Assembly: GCA_963703945.1 (NCBI GenBank)
Contig: CAVPGM010000012.1
Coordinates: 124,001-188,000 of the forward strand
Direction: 5' to 3'
DNA length: 64,000 nucleotides
Origin: JALORV01 sp963703945
GTDB lineage: Bacteria > Pseudomonadota > Gammaproteobacteria > Burkholderiales > Burkholderiaceae_F
The translations under genes and the position numbers were made by a program. Every line of letters begins with the position of its first letter. The stretch's first letter is position 1. Under the pieces are notes generated by a model, which saw nothing but the letters and a program-made list of their open reading frames with translations, was not told the origin of the DNA and did no database searches. Of this stretch, positions 1 through 8,675 are shown piece after piece.

Positions 1-1
1 C

Positions 2-637
2 ACCAACGTCGCGTTGGATCTCATAGGCCAGGCGCGACTGCTGCTGACCCACGCGGGCAGGCTGGAGGGCAAGGGCCGCGACGAGGACCAGCTTGCGTTC
101 CTGCGCGGCGAGCCGCAGTACCGCAACCTGACGATCGTCGAACTGCCCAACGGTGATTTCGCGAGAACGGTGCTTCGCAATTTTCTGGTCGCAGCGTGGC
201 AACGCGAGCTATGGCAGCAGCTCGCCAGCTCGCGCGACGACGGACTCTCGGCGATCGCTGCCAAGAGCCTGAAGGAGACGCGCTACCACCTGCAGCATGC
301 GTCCGAATGGACGGTACGCCTCGGTGACGGAACCGAGGACTCGCACGCGCGCATGCAGCGCGCGCTCGACGAGCTGTGGCCGTACACGGCGGAGTTCTTC
401 AGCGCGACGCCCGATGACGACGCCATGGTCGCGAGTGGCGTCGGTCCGGCCTGGCCTTCGCTGGAAGGCGCCTGGAACACGACTGTGTCGCCGGTGCTCG
501 AGGTCGCGACGCTGAACGTGCCGGCACGCACGCCGTTCGTTTCGACGGGCAAGCTCGGCCGACACACAGAACACATGGGGCATTTGCTGGCAGAAATGCA
601 ATACCTGCAGCGCACGGTCCCGGGCGGAACCTGGTAG
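2..637 (+). CDS. paaC: 1,2-phenylacetyl-CoA epoxidase subunit PaaC (5' end cut off)
   Basis: PaaC is the structural, non-catalytic ferritin-like partner of PaaA in the multicomponent epoxidase that oxidises the ring of phenylacetyl-CoA in the cytoplasm. The reading frame is already open at base 2, and the first visible residues (TNVALDLIGQARLLL) are the conserved helix carrying the ALDLIGQAR motif, so roughly 45 N-terminal residues lie outside the window. The C-terminus (HMGHLLAEMQYLQRTVPGG) is also typical of the family. The TAG stop abuts the ATG of paaD with no gap, which indicates translational coupling inside a paaABCDE operon whose first genes lie to the left. The assignment is strong; only the start is missing. 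Confidence 0.95.
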   Translation, partial: TNVALDLIGQARLLLTHAGRLEGKGRDEDQLAFLRGEPQYRNLTIVELPNGDFARTVLRNFLVAAWQRELWQQLASSRDDGLSAIAAKSLKETRYHLQHASEWTVRLGDGTEDSHARMQRALDELWPYTAEFFSATPDDDAMVASGVGPAWPSLEGAWNTTVSPVLEVATLNVPARTPFVSTGKLGRHTEHMGHLLAEMQYLQRTVPGGTW

Positions 638-1123
638 ATGCTGACCTCAGCCCAGGCTTGGGACATCCTCAGGCGCGTCCCCGATCCCGAGATCCCGGTG
701 ATCTCGGTGACCGAGCTCGGCATCGTGCGCGAGGTTCGCGCGGCCGACGACATCGTCGACGTGGTCGTGACGCCGACCTACTCCGGCTGTCCTGCGACCG
801 AGGCGATCGAGCGTTCGATCCGCGAAGCGCTGGTCGCCGCGGGCGCGGTGCGAGTGCAGGTCAAGACGCAGCTCGCACCGGCGTGGACCACGGACTGGAT
901 CGAGCCGGTTGCACAGGAAAAGCTGCGCGCCTACGGCATCGCCCCGCCGGGCCGGATCGCCGGCGACGCCGCCATGCCTCTGCACTTCATTCCCCGCGTG
1001 GACTGCCCTCGCTGCGGCAGCGACGATACCGAGCGCCTGTCAAAGTTCGGTGCCACCGCCTGCAAGGCACTGTATCGCTGCCGTGCCTGCCGCGAACCGT
1101 TTGAACATTTCAAGCCCCTGTGA
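638..1123 (+). CDS. paaD: 1,2-phenylacetyl-CoA epoxidase subunit PaaD
   Basis: This 161-residue protein is a PaaD-type member of the MIP18/DUF59 family and is thought to help iron-cluster or di-iron maturation of the epoxidase. The N-terminal half carries the family signature DPEIPVISVTELGIVREV and the TPTYSGCPA motif with its conserved cysteine. The C-terminal tail has a zinc-ribbon-like pair, CPRC and CRAC, which separates PaaD from general SufT/MIP18 proteins. It starts on the base after the paaC stop and is followed after 10 bases by paaE. Confidence 0.95.
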   Translation: MLTSAQAWDILRRVPDPEIPVISVTELGIVREVRAADDIVDVVVTPTYSGCPATEAIERSIREALVAAGAVRVQVKTQLAPAWTTDWIEPVAQEKLRAYGIAPPGRIAGDAAMPLHFIPRVDCPRCGSDDTERLSKFGATACKALYRCRACREPFEHFKPL

Positions 1124-1133
1124 ACTTTTCACG

Positions 1134-2201
1134 ATGACTCCGCGTTTCCACACGTTGCGCGTTGCCGAGGTCCGGCGCGAGACACCCGACTGTGTCAGCC
1201 TCAAATTCGAGATCCCTGGTGACGTCGCGCCGGAATACCGTTTCGTGCAGGGCCAGCACATCGCGCTGCGGACGCAGCTCGATGGCGAGGAAATGCGCCG
1301 CTCGTATTCGATCTGCTCGGGTTGCGACGATGACGAACTGCGCGTTGCGGTCAAGAAGGTGCCGGGCGGCCGGTTCTCGATCTGGGTAAACGAGGAGCTG
1401 AAGCCGGGTGATGCGATTGATGTGATGACGCCGGAGGGGCGCTTCTTCACTCCGCTGACGCCGGAACGCGAGAAGAACTACGTCGCGTTTGCCGCAGGCA
1501 GCGGCATCACCCCGGTGCTTTCGTTGATCCGCACCACGTTCGCCCGCGAGCCGCGCTCGCGCTTCACCCTGGTCTACGGCAACCGTCGCCAGGCGAGCGT
1601 CATGTTCCACGAGGCGCTCGAAGACCTGAAGGATCGTTACCTGACGCGCTTCCGCCTGTACAACGTGTTTTCGCGCGAGGAGCAGGAGGTCGAACTTTTC
1701 AACGGCCGGATCGATGCCGACAAGGTGCGGGCATTTCTCGCCACGCTGATCCCGCCGCAGGGGATCGACGAGGCTTTCGTCTGCGGGCCGGCCTCGATGA
1801 TCGACGACGTCGAACAGGCACTGCTCGATTCGGGCGTGGCGCGCGATCACGTGCACGTTGAACACTTCGGCGTGCCGGGTGCCGCGACTGCACCGCCGAT
1901 CGACGACACCGAGGCCGCGGAAGCGAAGCTGACGCTGATTATCGACGGCGTGAAGCGTGAGGTCGACTTTCACCGAGGTCAGCATTCGATCCTCGAGGCC
2001 GGGCGCGCGGCGGGACTCGACCTGCCATATTCGTGCAAGGGAGGGATGTGCAGCACGTGTCGCGCCAGGCTGCTCGAGGGCGAGGTCAAAATGGCCCGGA
2101 ATTTCGCGCTCGAGCCGCACGAAGTGAAGGCGGGGTTCGTGCTGACCTGCCAGTCGTACCCGCTGACCGAGCGGGTGCTGGTGTCGTACGACGAGAGATA
2201 G
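1134..2201 (+). CDS. paaE: 1,2-phenylacetyl-CoA epoxidase reductase subunit PaaE
   Basis: PaaE passes electrons from NADPH through FAD and a plant-type 2Fe-2S cluster to the PaaA di-iron site. The 355-residue product has the three expected parts in order: an FAD-binding barrel (about residues 5-105, with RRSYSIC), an NAD(P)-binding domain (about 110-230, with AAGSGITPVLS and VCGPASM), and a C-terminal ferredoxin domain with cluster cysteines C301, C306, C309 and C339. The frame is open further upstream, but that part overlaps paaD. The ATG at 1134 gives the N-terminus expected for the family (MTPRFHTLRVAEV). It is followed after five bases by the TetR gene, so both probably share one transcript. 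Confidence 0.95.
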   Translation: MTPRFHTLRVAEVRRETPDCVSLKFEIPGDVAPEYRFVQGQHIALRTQLDGEEMRRSYSICSGCDDDELRVAVKKVPGGRFSIWVNEELKPGDAIDVMTPEGRFFTPLTPEREKNYVAFAAGSGITPVLSLIRTTFAREPRSRFTLVYGNRRQASVMFHEALEDLKDRYLTRFRLYNVFSREEQEVELFNGRIDADKVRAFLATLIPPQGIDEAFVCGPASMIDDVEQALLDSGVARDHVHVEHFGVPGAATAPPIDDTEAAEAKLTLIIDGVKREVDFHRGQHSILEAGRAAGLDLPYSCKGGMCSTCRARLLEGEVKMARNFALEPHEVKAGFVLTCQSYPLTERVLVSYDER

Positions 2202-2206
2202 TTTGT

Positions 2207-2869
2207 ATGGCTCGCACCAAGGCGGCGGGATTCGAAGCACAGCGCGTGGCAATACGCGACGCCGCGTCGCAGCTGTTTGCGCAAAAGGGCTACGCCTCCG
2301 CGTCGATCGCGGACATTGCGCGCGCCTGCGGCATCTCCAAGGCGCTGCTATACCACTACTACGTCGACAAGGAACACCTGCTGTATGACATCGCCGAGAG
2401 CTATGTCGGCCGCCTGCAGGGCATCGTCAGCGAAGTGCGCGGCGAAGCCTTGCCGGCTGCCGCGGCCATGCGGCAGCTGATCGCGCGCTTCATGAGCGAG
2501 TATGGCCAGTCGGCGGCGCGGCATCGCGTGCTGGTGCAGGACGTCAAGTACCTGACGCGGGCGCACCGCACGCGCGTCGTGGCCCGGCAAAGGATGGTGG
2601 TGGACGGATTCGCCGACGTGGTTGGTCGGCTGGCTCCGCCCGGCGCGGGCACCTCGCTGCGCAAGCCGCTGACCATGATCCTGTTCGGCATGATGAACTG
2701 GACTTTCACCTGGCTCAGGGAAAGCGGCCCGTTGAACCACGACGATCTGGCGCCGGTTGTGGCGGATCTCTTCATCGGCGGCCTTGCGCGTGTCCGCGAA
2801 CCGCGCGGCAGGACAGCAGGCGCGCGTTTGCGGGGTCGCGCGCCGGAAGGCGCAAAGGTGATGGCATGA
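2207..2869 (+). CDS. paaR: TetR-family regulator of phenylacetate degradation (PaaR type)
   Basis: This 220-residue protein has an N-terminal TetR helix-turn-helix (about residues 12-58: ASIADIARACGISKALLYHYY) and a long helical ligand-binding part. Many betaproteobacteria repress paa genes with a TetR regulator that responds to phenylacetyl-CoA, and this gene lies inside the paa operon between paaE and the thiolase. That position is the main ground for the PaaR name; the effector is not shown by the sequence. The last residues (from about 200) are basic and low in complexity. The ATG at 2207 was chosen because upstream codons in the frame overlap paaE. Confidence 0.82.
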   Translation: MARTKAAGFEAQRVAIRDAASQLFAQKGYASASIADIARACGISKALLYHYYVDKEHLLYDIAESYVGRLQGIVSEVRGEALPAAAAMRQLIARFMSEYGQSAARHRVLVQDVKYLTRAHRTRVVARQRMVVDGFADVVGRLAPPGAGTSLRKPLTMILFGMMNWTFTWLRESGPLNHDDLAPVVADLFIGGLARVREPRGRTAGARLRGRAPEGAKVMA

Positions 2870-4065
2870 ACGAGGCCTATCTGTGCGACGGTGTGCGCAC
2901 GCCGATCGGACGCTACGGTGGCGCACTCGCGACCGTCCGCACCGACGATCTGGCTGCCGTGCCGCTCAAGGCGCTCGTCGCACGTCACCCGGGTCTGGAC
3001 TGGGCCGCGCTCGACGATGTCTACTTCGGCTGCGCCAACCAGGCGGGCGAGGACAATCGCAACGTGGCGCGCATGGCGGTGCTGCTTGCAGGGCTGCCCG
3101 ACACGGTGCCTGCTGCCACGGTGAACCGCCTGTGCGGCTCGAGCCTCGACGCCGTCGCCCTGTGCGCGCGCGCGATCCGCGCCGGCGAGGCCGACTTGAT
3201 GATCGCCGGCGGCGTCGAAAGCATGACGCGCGCGCCGTTCGTGATGCCGAAGGCCGAAAGCGCGTTTTCGCGCAGCAATGCCGTCTACGACACCACGCTC
3301 GGTTGGCGCTTCGTCAATCCGGCATTCAAGCAGCGCTTCGGCATCGATTCGATGCCGGAGACCGCCGAAAACGTCGCGACGGAGTTCGGCATCGCGCGCG
3401 GCGACCAGGATGCGTTCGCGTTGCGCTCGCAGCAGAGATATGCGAGTGCCAAATCTCGCGGTTACTTCGCCGGCGAAATCACCCCGGTCACGATTGCAGG
3501 CCGCAAGGGCGACACGGTGGTTGCCGACGACGAACATCCGCGCGCAACAACGCTCGAGTTGCTTGGACAGCTGAAGGGCGTCGTGCGGCCCGACGGAACC
3601 GTCACCGCCGGCAACGCGTCGGGCATCAACGATGGTGCGGTGGCGCTTTTGATCGCGAGCGAAGGCGCAATGGCCCGCTACGGACTCAAGCCGCTCGCGC
3701 GCATTGTCGGCGCCGCAACCTCGGGTGTAGCCCCGCGCATCATGGGAATCGGGCCGGCGCCGGCCACGAGGAAGCTGCTGGCGCGCTGCAAGCTCGATAT
3801 GCGCGACATCGACGTCCTCGAACTCAACGAAGCGTTCGCGGCCCAGGCGCTGGCGGTGACCCGCCGGCTCGGACTTCCCGACGACGCGCAGCACGTGAAC
3901 CCCAACGGCGGCGCGATCGCCGTTGGTCACCCGCTGGGAGCGTCCGGCGCCCGCATTGCGCTGACTGCGGCACGCCAGCTTGCCGCCGTCGGCGGTCGCT
4001 ACGCGGTCGCCACGATGTGCATCGGAGTCGGGCAGGGGATCGCCCTGCTTGTTGAAAGACCCTGA
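2866..4065 (+). CDS. paaJ: 3-oxoadipyl-CoA / 3-oxo-5,6-dehydrosuberyl-CoA thiolase
   Basis: This 399-residue acetyl-CoA acyltransferase cleaves 3-oxoadipyl-CoA to acetyl-CoA and succinyl-CoA, and in the phenylacetate pathway also the dehydrosuberyl-CoA intermediate. Thiolase landmarks are present: the nucleophile C90 in VNRLCGSS, the NPNGGAIAVGHPLG block with H355, and the second cysteine C385 in MCIGVGQG. The N-terminus (CDGVRTPIGRYGGAL) is the form typical of PcaF/PaaJ rather than of acetoacetyl-CoA thiolases. Its ATG overlaps the regulator stop by four bases (ATGA), so it is translationally coupled. PcaF of the beta-ketoadipate pathway cannot be excluded by sequence, but the paa context favours PaaJ. 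Confidence 0.9.
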   Translation: MNEAYLCDGVRTPIGRYGGALATVRTDDLAAVPLKALVARHPGLDWAALDDVYFGCANQAGEDNRNVARMAVLLAGLPDTVPAATVNRLCGSSLDAVALCARAIRAGEADLMIAGGVESMTRAPFVMPKAESAFSRSNAVYDTTLGWRFVNPAFKQRFGIDSMPETAENVATEFGIARGDQDAFALRSQQRYASAKSRGYFAGEITPVTIAGRKGDTVVADDEHPRATTLELLGQLKGVVRPDGTVTAGNASGINDGAVALLIASEGAMARYGLKPLARIVGAATSGVAPRIMGIGPAPATRKLLARCKLDMRDIDVLELNEAFAAQALAVTRRLGLPDDAQHVNPNGGAIAVGHPLGASGARIALTAARQLAAVGGRYAVATMCIGVGQGIALLVERP

Positions 4066-4151
4066 ATTTGTTTTGATGCGTTTCTCGCGGTACGCGTTAC
4101 CCGCGGTGGCCTCCGACCGGCCGCCGCCCTTGAACACAACGAAGGAGACAC

Positions 4152-5303
4152 ATGAAGCTCACATCGAAACTCGTTGCCCTGCTCGCCGCACTGCTGGGCG
4201 CAGGCACCGCGCTCGCGCAGGACATCAAGGTCGGCGTCACGCTGTCAGCCACCGGCCCGGCGGCGTCGCTAGGTATCCCGGAGCGCAACACGATCGCGCT
4301 CATGCCGCAGACGATTGGCGGCAGGAAGGTGCAGTACATCGTGCTCGATGATGCGTCCGACACCACCACAGCGGTGAAGAACGCCCGCAAGCTGATCACC
4401 GAGGACAAGGTCGACGTCATCATTGGGTCCACGACCTCGCCCAACTCGCTGGCAATGATCGATGTCGCCGCAGAAACTGAAACACCGATGGTGGCGATGG
4501 CGGCATCGAGCCGCATCGTTGAGCCCGTCGATGCCAAGCGGCGTTGGGTCTACAAGACACCGCAGAACGACCAGCAGATGGCGCTGGTGATCGTCGGTGA
4601 CATGCTGAAGCGCGGGGTGAAGACGGTAGGCTTCATCGGCTTCGCCGACGCCTACGGCGAGGGCTGGTGGAACGAGTTCAGCAAGATCGCCGAAACGCGC
4701 GGCCTGAAGGTGGTCGCCAACGAGCGTTATCAGCGCACCGATACCTCGGTCACCGGCCAGGCGCTGAAGTTGGTCGCAGCAAAGCCCGACGCAATTTTGG
4801 TTGCAGCGTCGGGCACGCCAGCCGCATTGCCACAGAAGACGCTCAAGGAGCGCGGCTACGCGGGCAAGATCTACCAGACGCACGGCGTGGCGAACAACGA
4901 CTTCCTGCGCGTCTGCGGGAAGGACTGCGAGGGCACACTGCTGCCCGCCGGGCCGGTGCTCGTGGTTGCGCAATTGCCGGCTGACAATCCGGTCAAGAAA
5001 TCCGCGACGGCCTATGTCGACGTTTACGAGAAGGTCAACGGCAAGGGCAGCGTGTCGACGTTCGGCGCGCACGCCTGGGACGCCGGCGTGCTGTTGCAGG
5101 CGGCCATTCCGGTCGCGCTGAAGACCGCCCAGCCCGGTACCAAGGAATTCAAGGCTGCGCTTCGAAACGCGCTGGAAGGTACGAAGAACGTCGCCGGCGC
5201 GCATGGCATCTTCAACATGAGCGCCAACGATCACCTCGGCCTCGACCAGCGAGCCGCCGTCATGGTGATGATCGTCGACGGGGCATGGGTGCTGCAGAAG
5301 TAG
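4152..5303 (+). CDS. LivK-like periplasmic substrate-binding protein of an ABC transporter
   Basis: A 383-residue type I periplasmic binding protein (Peripla_BP_6, LivK-like). Residues 1-22 form a signal peptide ending GTALAQ. The mature start DIKVGVTLSATGPAASLGIPE is the usual ligand-pocket opening of branched-chain amino-acid or aromatic-acid binding proteins. A clear ribosome site (AAGGAGA at about 4141-4147) precedes the ATG. It lies 86 bases after the thiolase gene in the same direction and may serve uptake of an aromatic acid. The matching permease and ATPase genes (15225-18917) lie 10 kb away on the same strand, so partnership with them is only an inference. Confidence 0.85.
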   Translation: MKLTSKLVALLAALLGAGTALAQDIKVGVTLSATGPAASLGIPERNTIALMPQTIGGRKVQYIVLDDASDTTTAVKNARKLITEDKVDVIIGSTTSPNSLAMIDVAAETETPMVAMAASSRIVEPVDAKRRWVYKTPQNDQQMALVIVGDMLKRGVKTVGFIGFADAYGEGWWNEFSKIAETRGLKVVANERYQRTDTSVTGQALKLVAAKPDAILVAASGTPAALPQKTLKERGYAGKIYQTHGVANNDFLRVCGKDCEGTLLPAGPVLVVAQLPADNPVKKSATAYVDVYEKVNGKGSVSTFGAHAWDAGVLLQAAIPVALKTAQPGTKEFKAALRNALEGTKNVAGAHGIFNMSANDHLGLDQRAAVMVMIVDGAWVLQK

Positions 5304-5365
5304 CCGGCGGCTGCTCGCCGCGCTCGGCGAACTCGCAAACGTGAACCGAGAAACCGCTGAACCCG

Positions 5366-5713
5366 ATGCTTGAGCATCGTTCCGAACCCGTCATCCCCCT
5401 TCGCCCGTTTCTGCTGCGAATGGCGCACAGTGGAGCGATCGCGGCTGCCCTGATCGGTGTTTCTCTGCTGATCGGCATGCTGGGGTATCGCCGGCTCGAA
5501 GGCCTGACCTGGATCGATGCCTTCCTCAACGCGGCAATGCTGCTGGGAGGCATGGGACCGGTGGATCGGCCGCTGACCCCCGGCGGCAAGCTGTTCGCGG
5601 GATTTTATTCGCTGTACTGCGGCCTGGCGGTCATCCTCGTCGCGGGCGTTATCCTTGCGCCGGTTGCCCACCGCGTCCTCCATCGATTCCACGTGGAGGT
5701 CCGTAACAAATGA
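5366..5713 (+). CDS. Small two-helix membrane protein resembling a potassium-channel pore module
   Basis: A 115-residue protein with two strong hydrophobic segments (about residues 25-43 and 78-100) flanking a re-entrant-like stretch, FLNAAMLLGGMGPVDRPLT. The arrangement helix-loop-helix and the glycine-rich loop resemble the pore domain of two-helix ion channels, but the TVGYG potassium filter is replaced by LGGMGPV, so channel activity is not established. Similar short proteins occur in proteobacteria as conserved hypotheticals. Third-position GC is high, which supports real coding. It stands alone between the binding-protein gene and the DUF3303 gene. Confidence 0.65.
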   Translation: MLEHRSEPVIPLRPFLLRMAHSGAIAAALIGVSLLIGMLGYRRLEGLTWIDAFLNAAMLLGGMGPVDRPLTPGGKLFAGFYSLYCGLAVILVAGVILAPVAHRVLHRFHVEVRNK

Positions 5714-5804
5714 GCAGGACCGGCGCCATCGAAAATCTCTGACAACCGATAGCAGCAAGACTGCGGCATCCATTCCGGGATGCGGACAATGAGGTGGAAA
5801 CGCC

Positions 5805-6083
5805 GTGCTCTTCATGGTCATCGAACACTTCAAGAACCGGGATCCGACACCGGTCTACAGGCGTTTTCGCGAATCGGGTCGAATGGCGCCCACCGGGCTG
5901 AACTACATAGCGAGTTGGGTAACGAGTGATCTCGCGCACTGTTACCAGGTGATGGAGTGTGAGGATCGCAATTCGCTGGACGCATGGATCGCGCGATGGT
6001 CCGACATCGTCGACTTTGAAGTCATCCCAGTCATGACGTCCGAAGAGGCTGCTCGCTTGGCTGCCGCCTTGCCGGCCGCCTGA
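5805..6083 (+). CDS. DUF3303 family protein
   Basis: A 92-residue soluble protein matching the DUF3303 pattern: start MLFMVIEHFKNRDPTPVYRRF, then ASWVTSDLAHCYQVMEC and a C-terminal DFEVIPVMTS. Such proteins resemble small ferredoxin-like (dimeric alpha-beta barrel) folds; no function is known. The start is a GTG at 5805, because the conserved family N-terminus begins exactly there and no upstream ATG is in frame. No operon partner is obvious; the next gene begins 24 bases later. Confidence 0.8.
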   Translation: MLFMVIEHFKNRDPTPVYRRFRESGRMAPTGLNYIASWVTSDLAHCYQVMECEDRNSLDAWIARWSDIVDFEVIPVMTSEEAARLAAALPAA

Positions 6084-6107
6084 AGTGCAGGACTGATCGG
6101 AGGTTCA

Positions 6108-6725
6108 GTGTTTCCCGTCGAAGAGCCTGTTCAACCTCGGCTCGAGGACACTACTCAAAGTGCACGGCGACTTGCGCCGAGAACGGGCGCAGCTGTGGTC
6201 GCGGGGCTGTTTCTTCTGATGGCCGGCTGCACTCCCAAGTCGCCTGCCACTGAGGCACCTCCTTCGGACAGTGCATGGCACGATTTCCAGGGGACATGGA
6301 CGGCAGCCGGCAGCCGCCACGTTATTCGCCTCGGAAGCGATCGCCAGGCCTCCGTCTCGGATCTCAGCGGCTCGCTGATGCTTGCAGGGCCGTCACGGCC
6401 GGGCGTGGGCTTTCGTGCAGAGGCGGTCGTCCTGAACGACAGTGCCACGGGCATGGTGGGCCGGTCCGTCTGGACGGACGAACGCGGCGACCAGGTCTAC
6501 AGCGAACTGCGGGGCGAAGGCACGGCAACCGGCAACCGAATCGTCGGCACATTCCTCGGCGGGACCGGGCGCTACTCGGGCGCGACGGGCAGCTACGAGT
6601 TTTCGTGGCGATTCGTGCTCGAGTCCGAAGATGGAGTCGTGCAGGGCCAGTCCGTTGGACTCAAGGGCCGCGTGCACGTTGAGGCGCGTGCGACCAGAAC
6701 TCCAGCCGAAGGTTCGCGACCATGA
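6108..6725 (+). CDS. Putative outer-surface or periplasmic lipoprotein with a barrel-like domain
   Basis: A 205-residue protein with a GTG start, a basic N-region, a hydrophobic core and a lipobox (FLLMAGC, acylated Cys at about residue 42). The mature part is rich in glycine, serine and alternating hydrophobic strands, and the segment GTFLGGTGRYSGATGSYEF resembles the repeated-strand motif of allene-oxide-cyclase-like or DUF3224-like barrels. The stop overlaps the start of the SLC13 transporter by four bases (ATGA), so the two proteins are probably made together. The long N-region before the hydrophobic core suggests the true start may lie further in; no better ATG was found. Confidence 0.65.
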   Translation: MFPVEEPVQPRLEDTTQSARRLAPRTGAAVVAGLFLLMAGCTPKSPATEAPPSDSAWHDFQGTWTAAGSRHVIRLGSDRQASVSDLSGSLMLAGPSRPGVGFRAEAVVLNDSATGMVGRSVWTDERGDQVYSELRGEGTATGNRIVGTFLGGTGRYSGATGSYEFSWRFVLESEDGVVQGQSVGLKGRVHVEARATRTPAEGSRP

Positions 6726-8122
6726 TCAGCATCCGCTTGGTGGCAAGGCGTGCGCTGCCGTTCGTCATTGCGATCGGAATCTGGCTCATACCGGTGCCTG
6801 AGGGCCTGACAATGCCTGCCTGGCACCTGTTTGCGGTGTTCGTGGCGTCAATCGCAGCGGTCCTGCTTGGGGCATTCCCGCTGCTCACATCCACCATGCT
6901 TGCAGTGGCCGCGGTGGTCCTGACGGACACCATCTCCGCGGCAAAGGCGTTCAGTGGTTTCGCCAATGCGAGCGTCCTGCTGGTGGTGATCGCGTTCCTC
7001 GTTGCGCAGGCCGTAGTGAAATCCGGCCTGGGTCGACGCATCAGCCTGTTCATGGTGAGCCGGTTTGGAAAGTCTTCGCGCGGGCTCGCCTACAGCATCG
7101 TGCTGACGGACGCGCTGATCGCGCCCGCGTTTCCGAGCAACACCGCGCGCGGCGGCGTGTTGTTCCCGATCGTGCTCTCGGTAGCGCAAGGGTCGGGTTC
7201 GCGCCCCGACGATCCCGAGGGTCGGCGGCTCGGCGCCTATCTGATGTTCTGCGCGATGGCGAGCCTTGCCGTCTCGTCCGCGCTCTGGATGACGGCCACG
7301 TCGGCCAACCCAATCGGGATCCAGGTGGTCAAGGACTTCGGTCTGAATATCAACTTCGGCAGTTGGTTGGTCGCCTCTTCGGTGCCTGCCCTGGTGGCGA
7401 TCCTGCTGCTGCCGATCGTCATCGCGCGACTCTTTCCTCCGGGCGTAGGCGACACGCCGGAGGCGCCGGTCGCCGCGCGCAAGGCCCTGGGCGAACTGGG
7501 CCCGCTGTCGCGTGACGAGCGGATCACGGCCGTGGTGTTTGTGCTCATGGTCGCCGGTTGGATTCTCGGCGACAGGCTGAAGCTCAACGTCACCAGCATC
7601 GCCTTCGGCGGGCTGGGTGTGCTGCTGCTGGCCAATGTGCTGACAGTTGACGACATCTCCGAGCAGGGGGACACGCTCGCCACGTTCCTCTGGCTTGCGG
7701 TCCTGTTCGCCATGAGCGGGCAGCTCAACGAACTCGGGTTCATGGGATACGCAGGGCAGCGACTGGCATCGCACATGGGCGGTCTGTCGTGGCCGGTGAC
7801 CTATGTGACCCTGGTCGTCCTGTATGTTGCGATCCACTACATGTTCGTGAGTCAGTCGTCGCAGGTTCTCGCACTGCTGGGCGTCTTCCTCGACGTGGGC
7901 GTCAGAGGCGGCGTGCCGGCACCGCTGATGGCCTTTGCACTGCTGTTTGCGAGCAGCTATTTCTCGGTGATCACGCCGCAGGGCGGCAGCCAGAACGTCA
8001 TCTTCGTCGGCAGCGGCTACCTCAAGCAGCCCGAGCTCTACCGACTTGGATTGTTCATTACGGCGTTTTTCCTGGTCGTGTTTCTTGTCATCGGTACGGC
8101 TTGGATACTCCTGGTCACCTAG
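6722..8122 (+). CDS. SLC13/DASS-family sodium:anion symporter
   Basis: A 466-residue polytopic inner-membrane protein of the divalent anion:sodium symporter family, which imports di- and tricarboxylates or sulfate. About 11-12 hydrophobic segments are visible. The two family signatures are present: the first-half PSNTARGG (a Ser-Asn-Thr motif that binds sodium and carboxylate) and the second-half SVITPQGGSQN. The substrate cannot be read from the sequence; a dicarboxylate is likely because SNT motifs recognise carboxylates. It is translationally coupled to the preceding lipoprotein gene. Confidence 0.88.
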   Translation: MISIRLVARRALPFVIAIGIWLIPVPEGLTMPAWHLFAVFVASIAAVLLGAFPLLTSTMLAVAAVVLTDTISAAKAFSGFANASVLLVVIAFLVAQAVVKSGLGRRISLFMVSRFGKSSRGLAYSIVLTDALIAPAFPSNTARGGVLFPIVLSVAQGSGSRPDDPEGRRLGAYLMFCAMASLAVSSALWMTATSANPIGIQVVKDFGLNINFGSWLVASSVPALVAILLLPIVIARLFPPGVGDTPEAPVAARKALGELGPLSRDERITAVVFVLMVAGWILGDRLKLNVTSIAFGGLGVLLLANVLTVDDISEQGDTLATFLWLAVLFAMSGQLNELGFMGYAGQRLASHMGGLSWPVTYVTLVVLYVAIHYMFVSQSSQVLALLGVFLDVGVRGGVPAPLMAFALLFASSYFSVITPQGGSQNVIFVGSGYLKQPELYRLGLFITAFFLVVFLVIGTAWILLVT

Positions 8123-8177
8123 TGTTGGCTACGCGGCATGAACTTCGCGGCGAACTCCATCAGGGCAATGCGCGATT

Positions 8178-8205
8178 TTGAAACCCTGGTGCGTTCCGTT
8201 ATATT
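8178..8205 (+). promoter_or_regulatory. Predicted sigma-70 promoter of the phasin gene
   Basis: A TTGAAA hexamer (8178-8183) and a TATATT hexamer (8200-8205) are separated by 16 bases, 28 bases before the phasin ATG. This AT-rich patch stands out from the GC-rich surroundings and is followed by an AGGGAG ribosome site. It is a sequence-pattern call only. Confidence 0.55.
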
Positions 8206-8232
8206 GAAATTCGCTGAACAGGGAGCAAGGCC

Positions 8233-8655
8233 ATGGCAACGCAATCCTCTTCCAAGGGCATCGATCTGCAGAAGGTCATCTCCGGCGCAGCTGAACTGGA
8301 AGTGAAGGCGTTGCTGGCCGGGGTCGAGTATGTCCAGGTGTGGCTCGGACAGGCGTCAAAGCTCGCGAATATCGCGAACGACACGCTGCAGGCGATTCAG
8401 GACGACAAGGCGTCGCTGTCCGCGACGGCCCGCAGGCTGACCGAGTTCGGCAAGAACAATGCCGAGGTCTTCAGTGATCTGTCGAGCCGCATGACCAAGC
8501 GGTATTACAGCGAACTCGACCGGCTCGCGGCCGCCGTCGACAAGAAGTCCGCAACGCGGACCTCGAAAGTCGCTGCTGCGGAAGAGACGGCGTCCGCCAA
8601 GAAGGTGTTACGGCGCAGGCGCGTTGCCAAGAGGCGGTCCGGCAGGAAGGCCTAG
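8233..8655 (+). CDS. Phasin-family protein with a histone-like basic tail
   Basis: A 140-residue protein made of amphipathic helices (residues about 8-105) in the pattern of phasins, which coat polyhydroxyalkanoate granules (VLLAG/YVQVWLGQASKLANIAND region, then FSDLSSRMTKRYYSEL). The last 25 residues are strongly basic (KVLRRRRVAKRRSGRK), like the alanine-lysine tails of PhaF-type phasins that touch DNA. No PHA synthase or depolymerase is in the window, so the granule role is inferred from the family. A good promoter and ribosome site precede the ATG. Confidence 0.72.
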   Translation: MATQSSSKGIDLQKVISGAAELEVKALLAGVEYVQVWLGQASKLANIANDTLQAIQDDKASLSATARRLTEFGKNNAEVFSDLSSRMTKRYYSELDRLAAAVDKKSATRTSKVAAAEETASAKKVLRRRRVAKRRSGRKA

Positions 8656-8675
8656 GCCTCGGAACAGGTGCACGC

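Noticed and set aside
2401..4137. A 578-residue minus-strand open frame under the thiolase and regulator genes
   Set aside because: It mirrors the codon structure of the real plus-strand genes (high GC third positions), has no family features, and no ribosome site. It is a shadow frame of GC-rich DNA.
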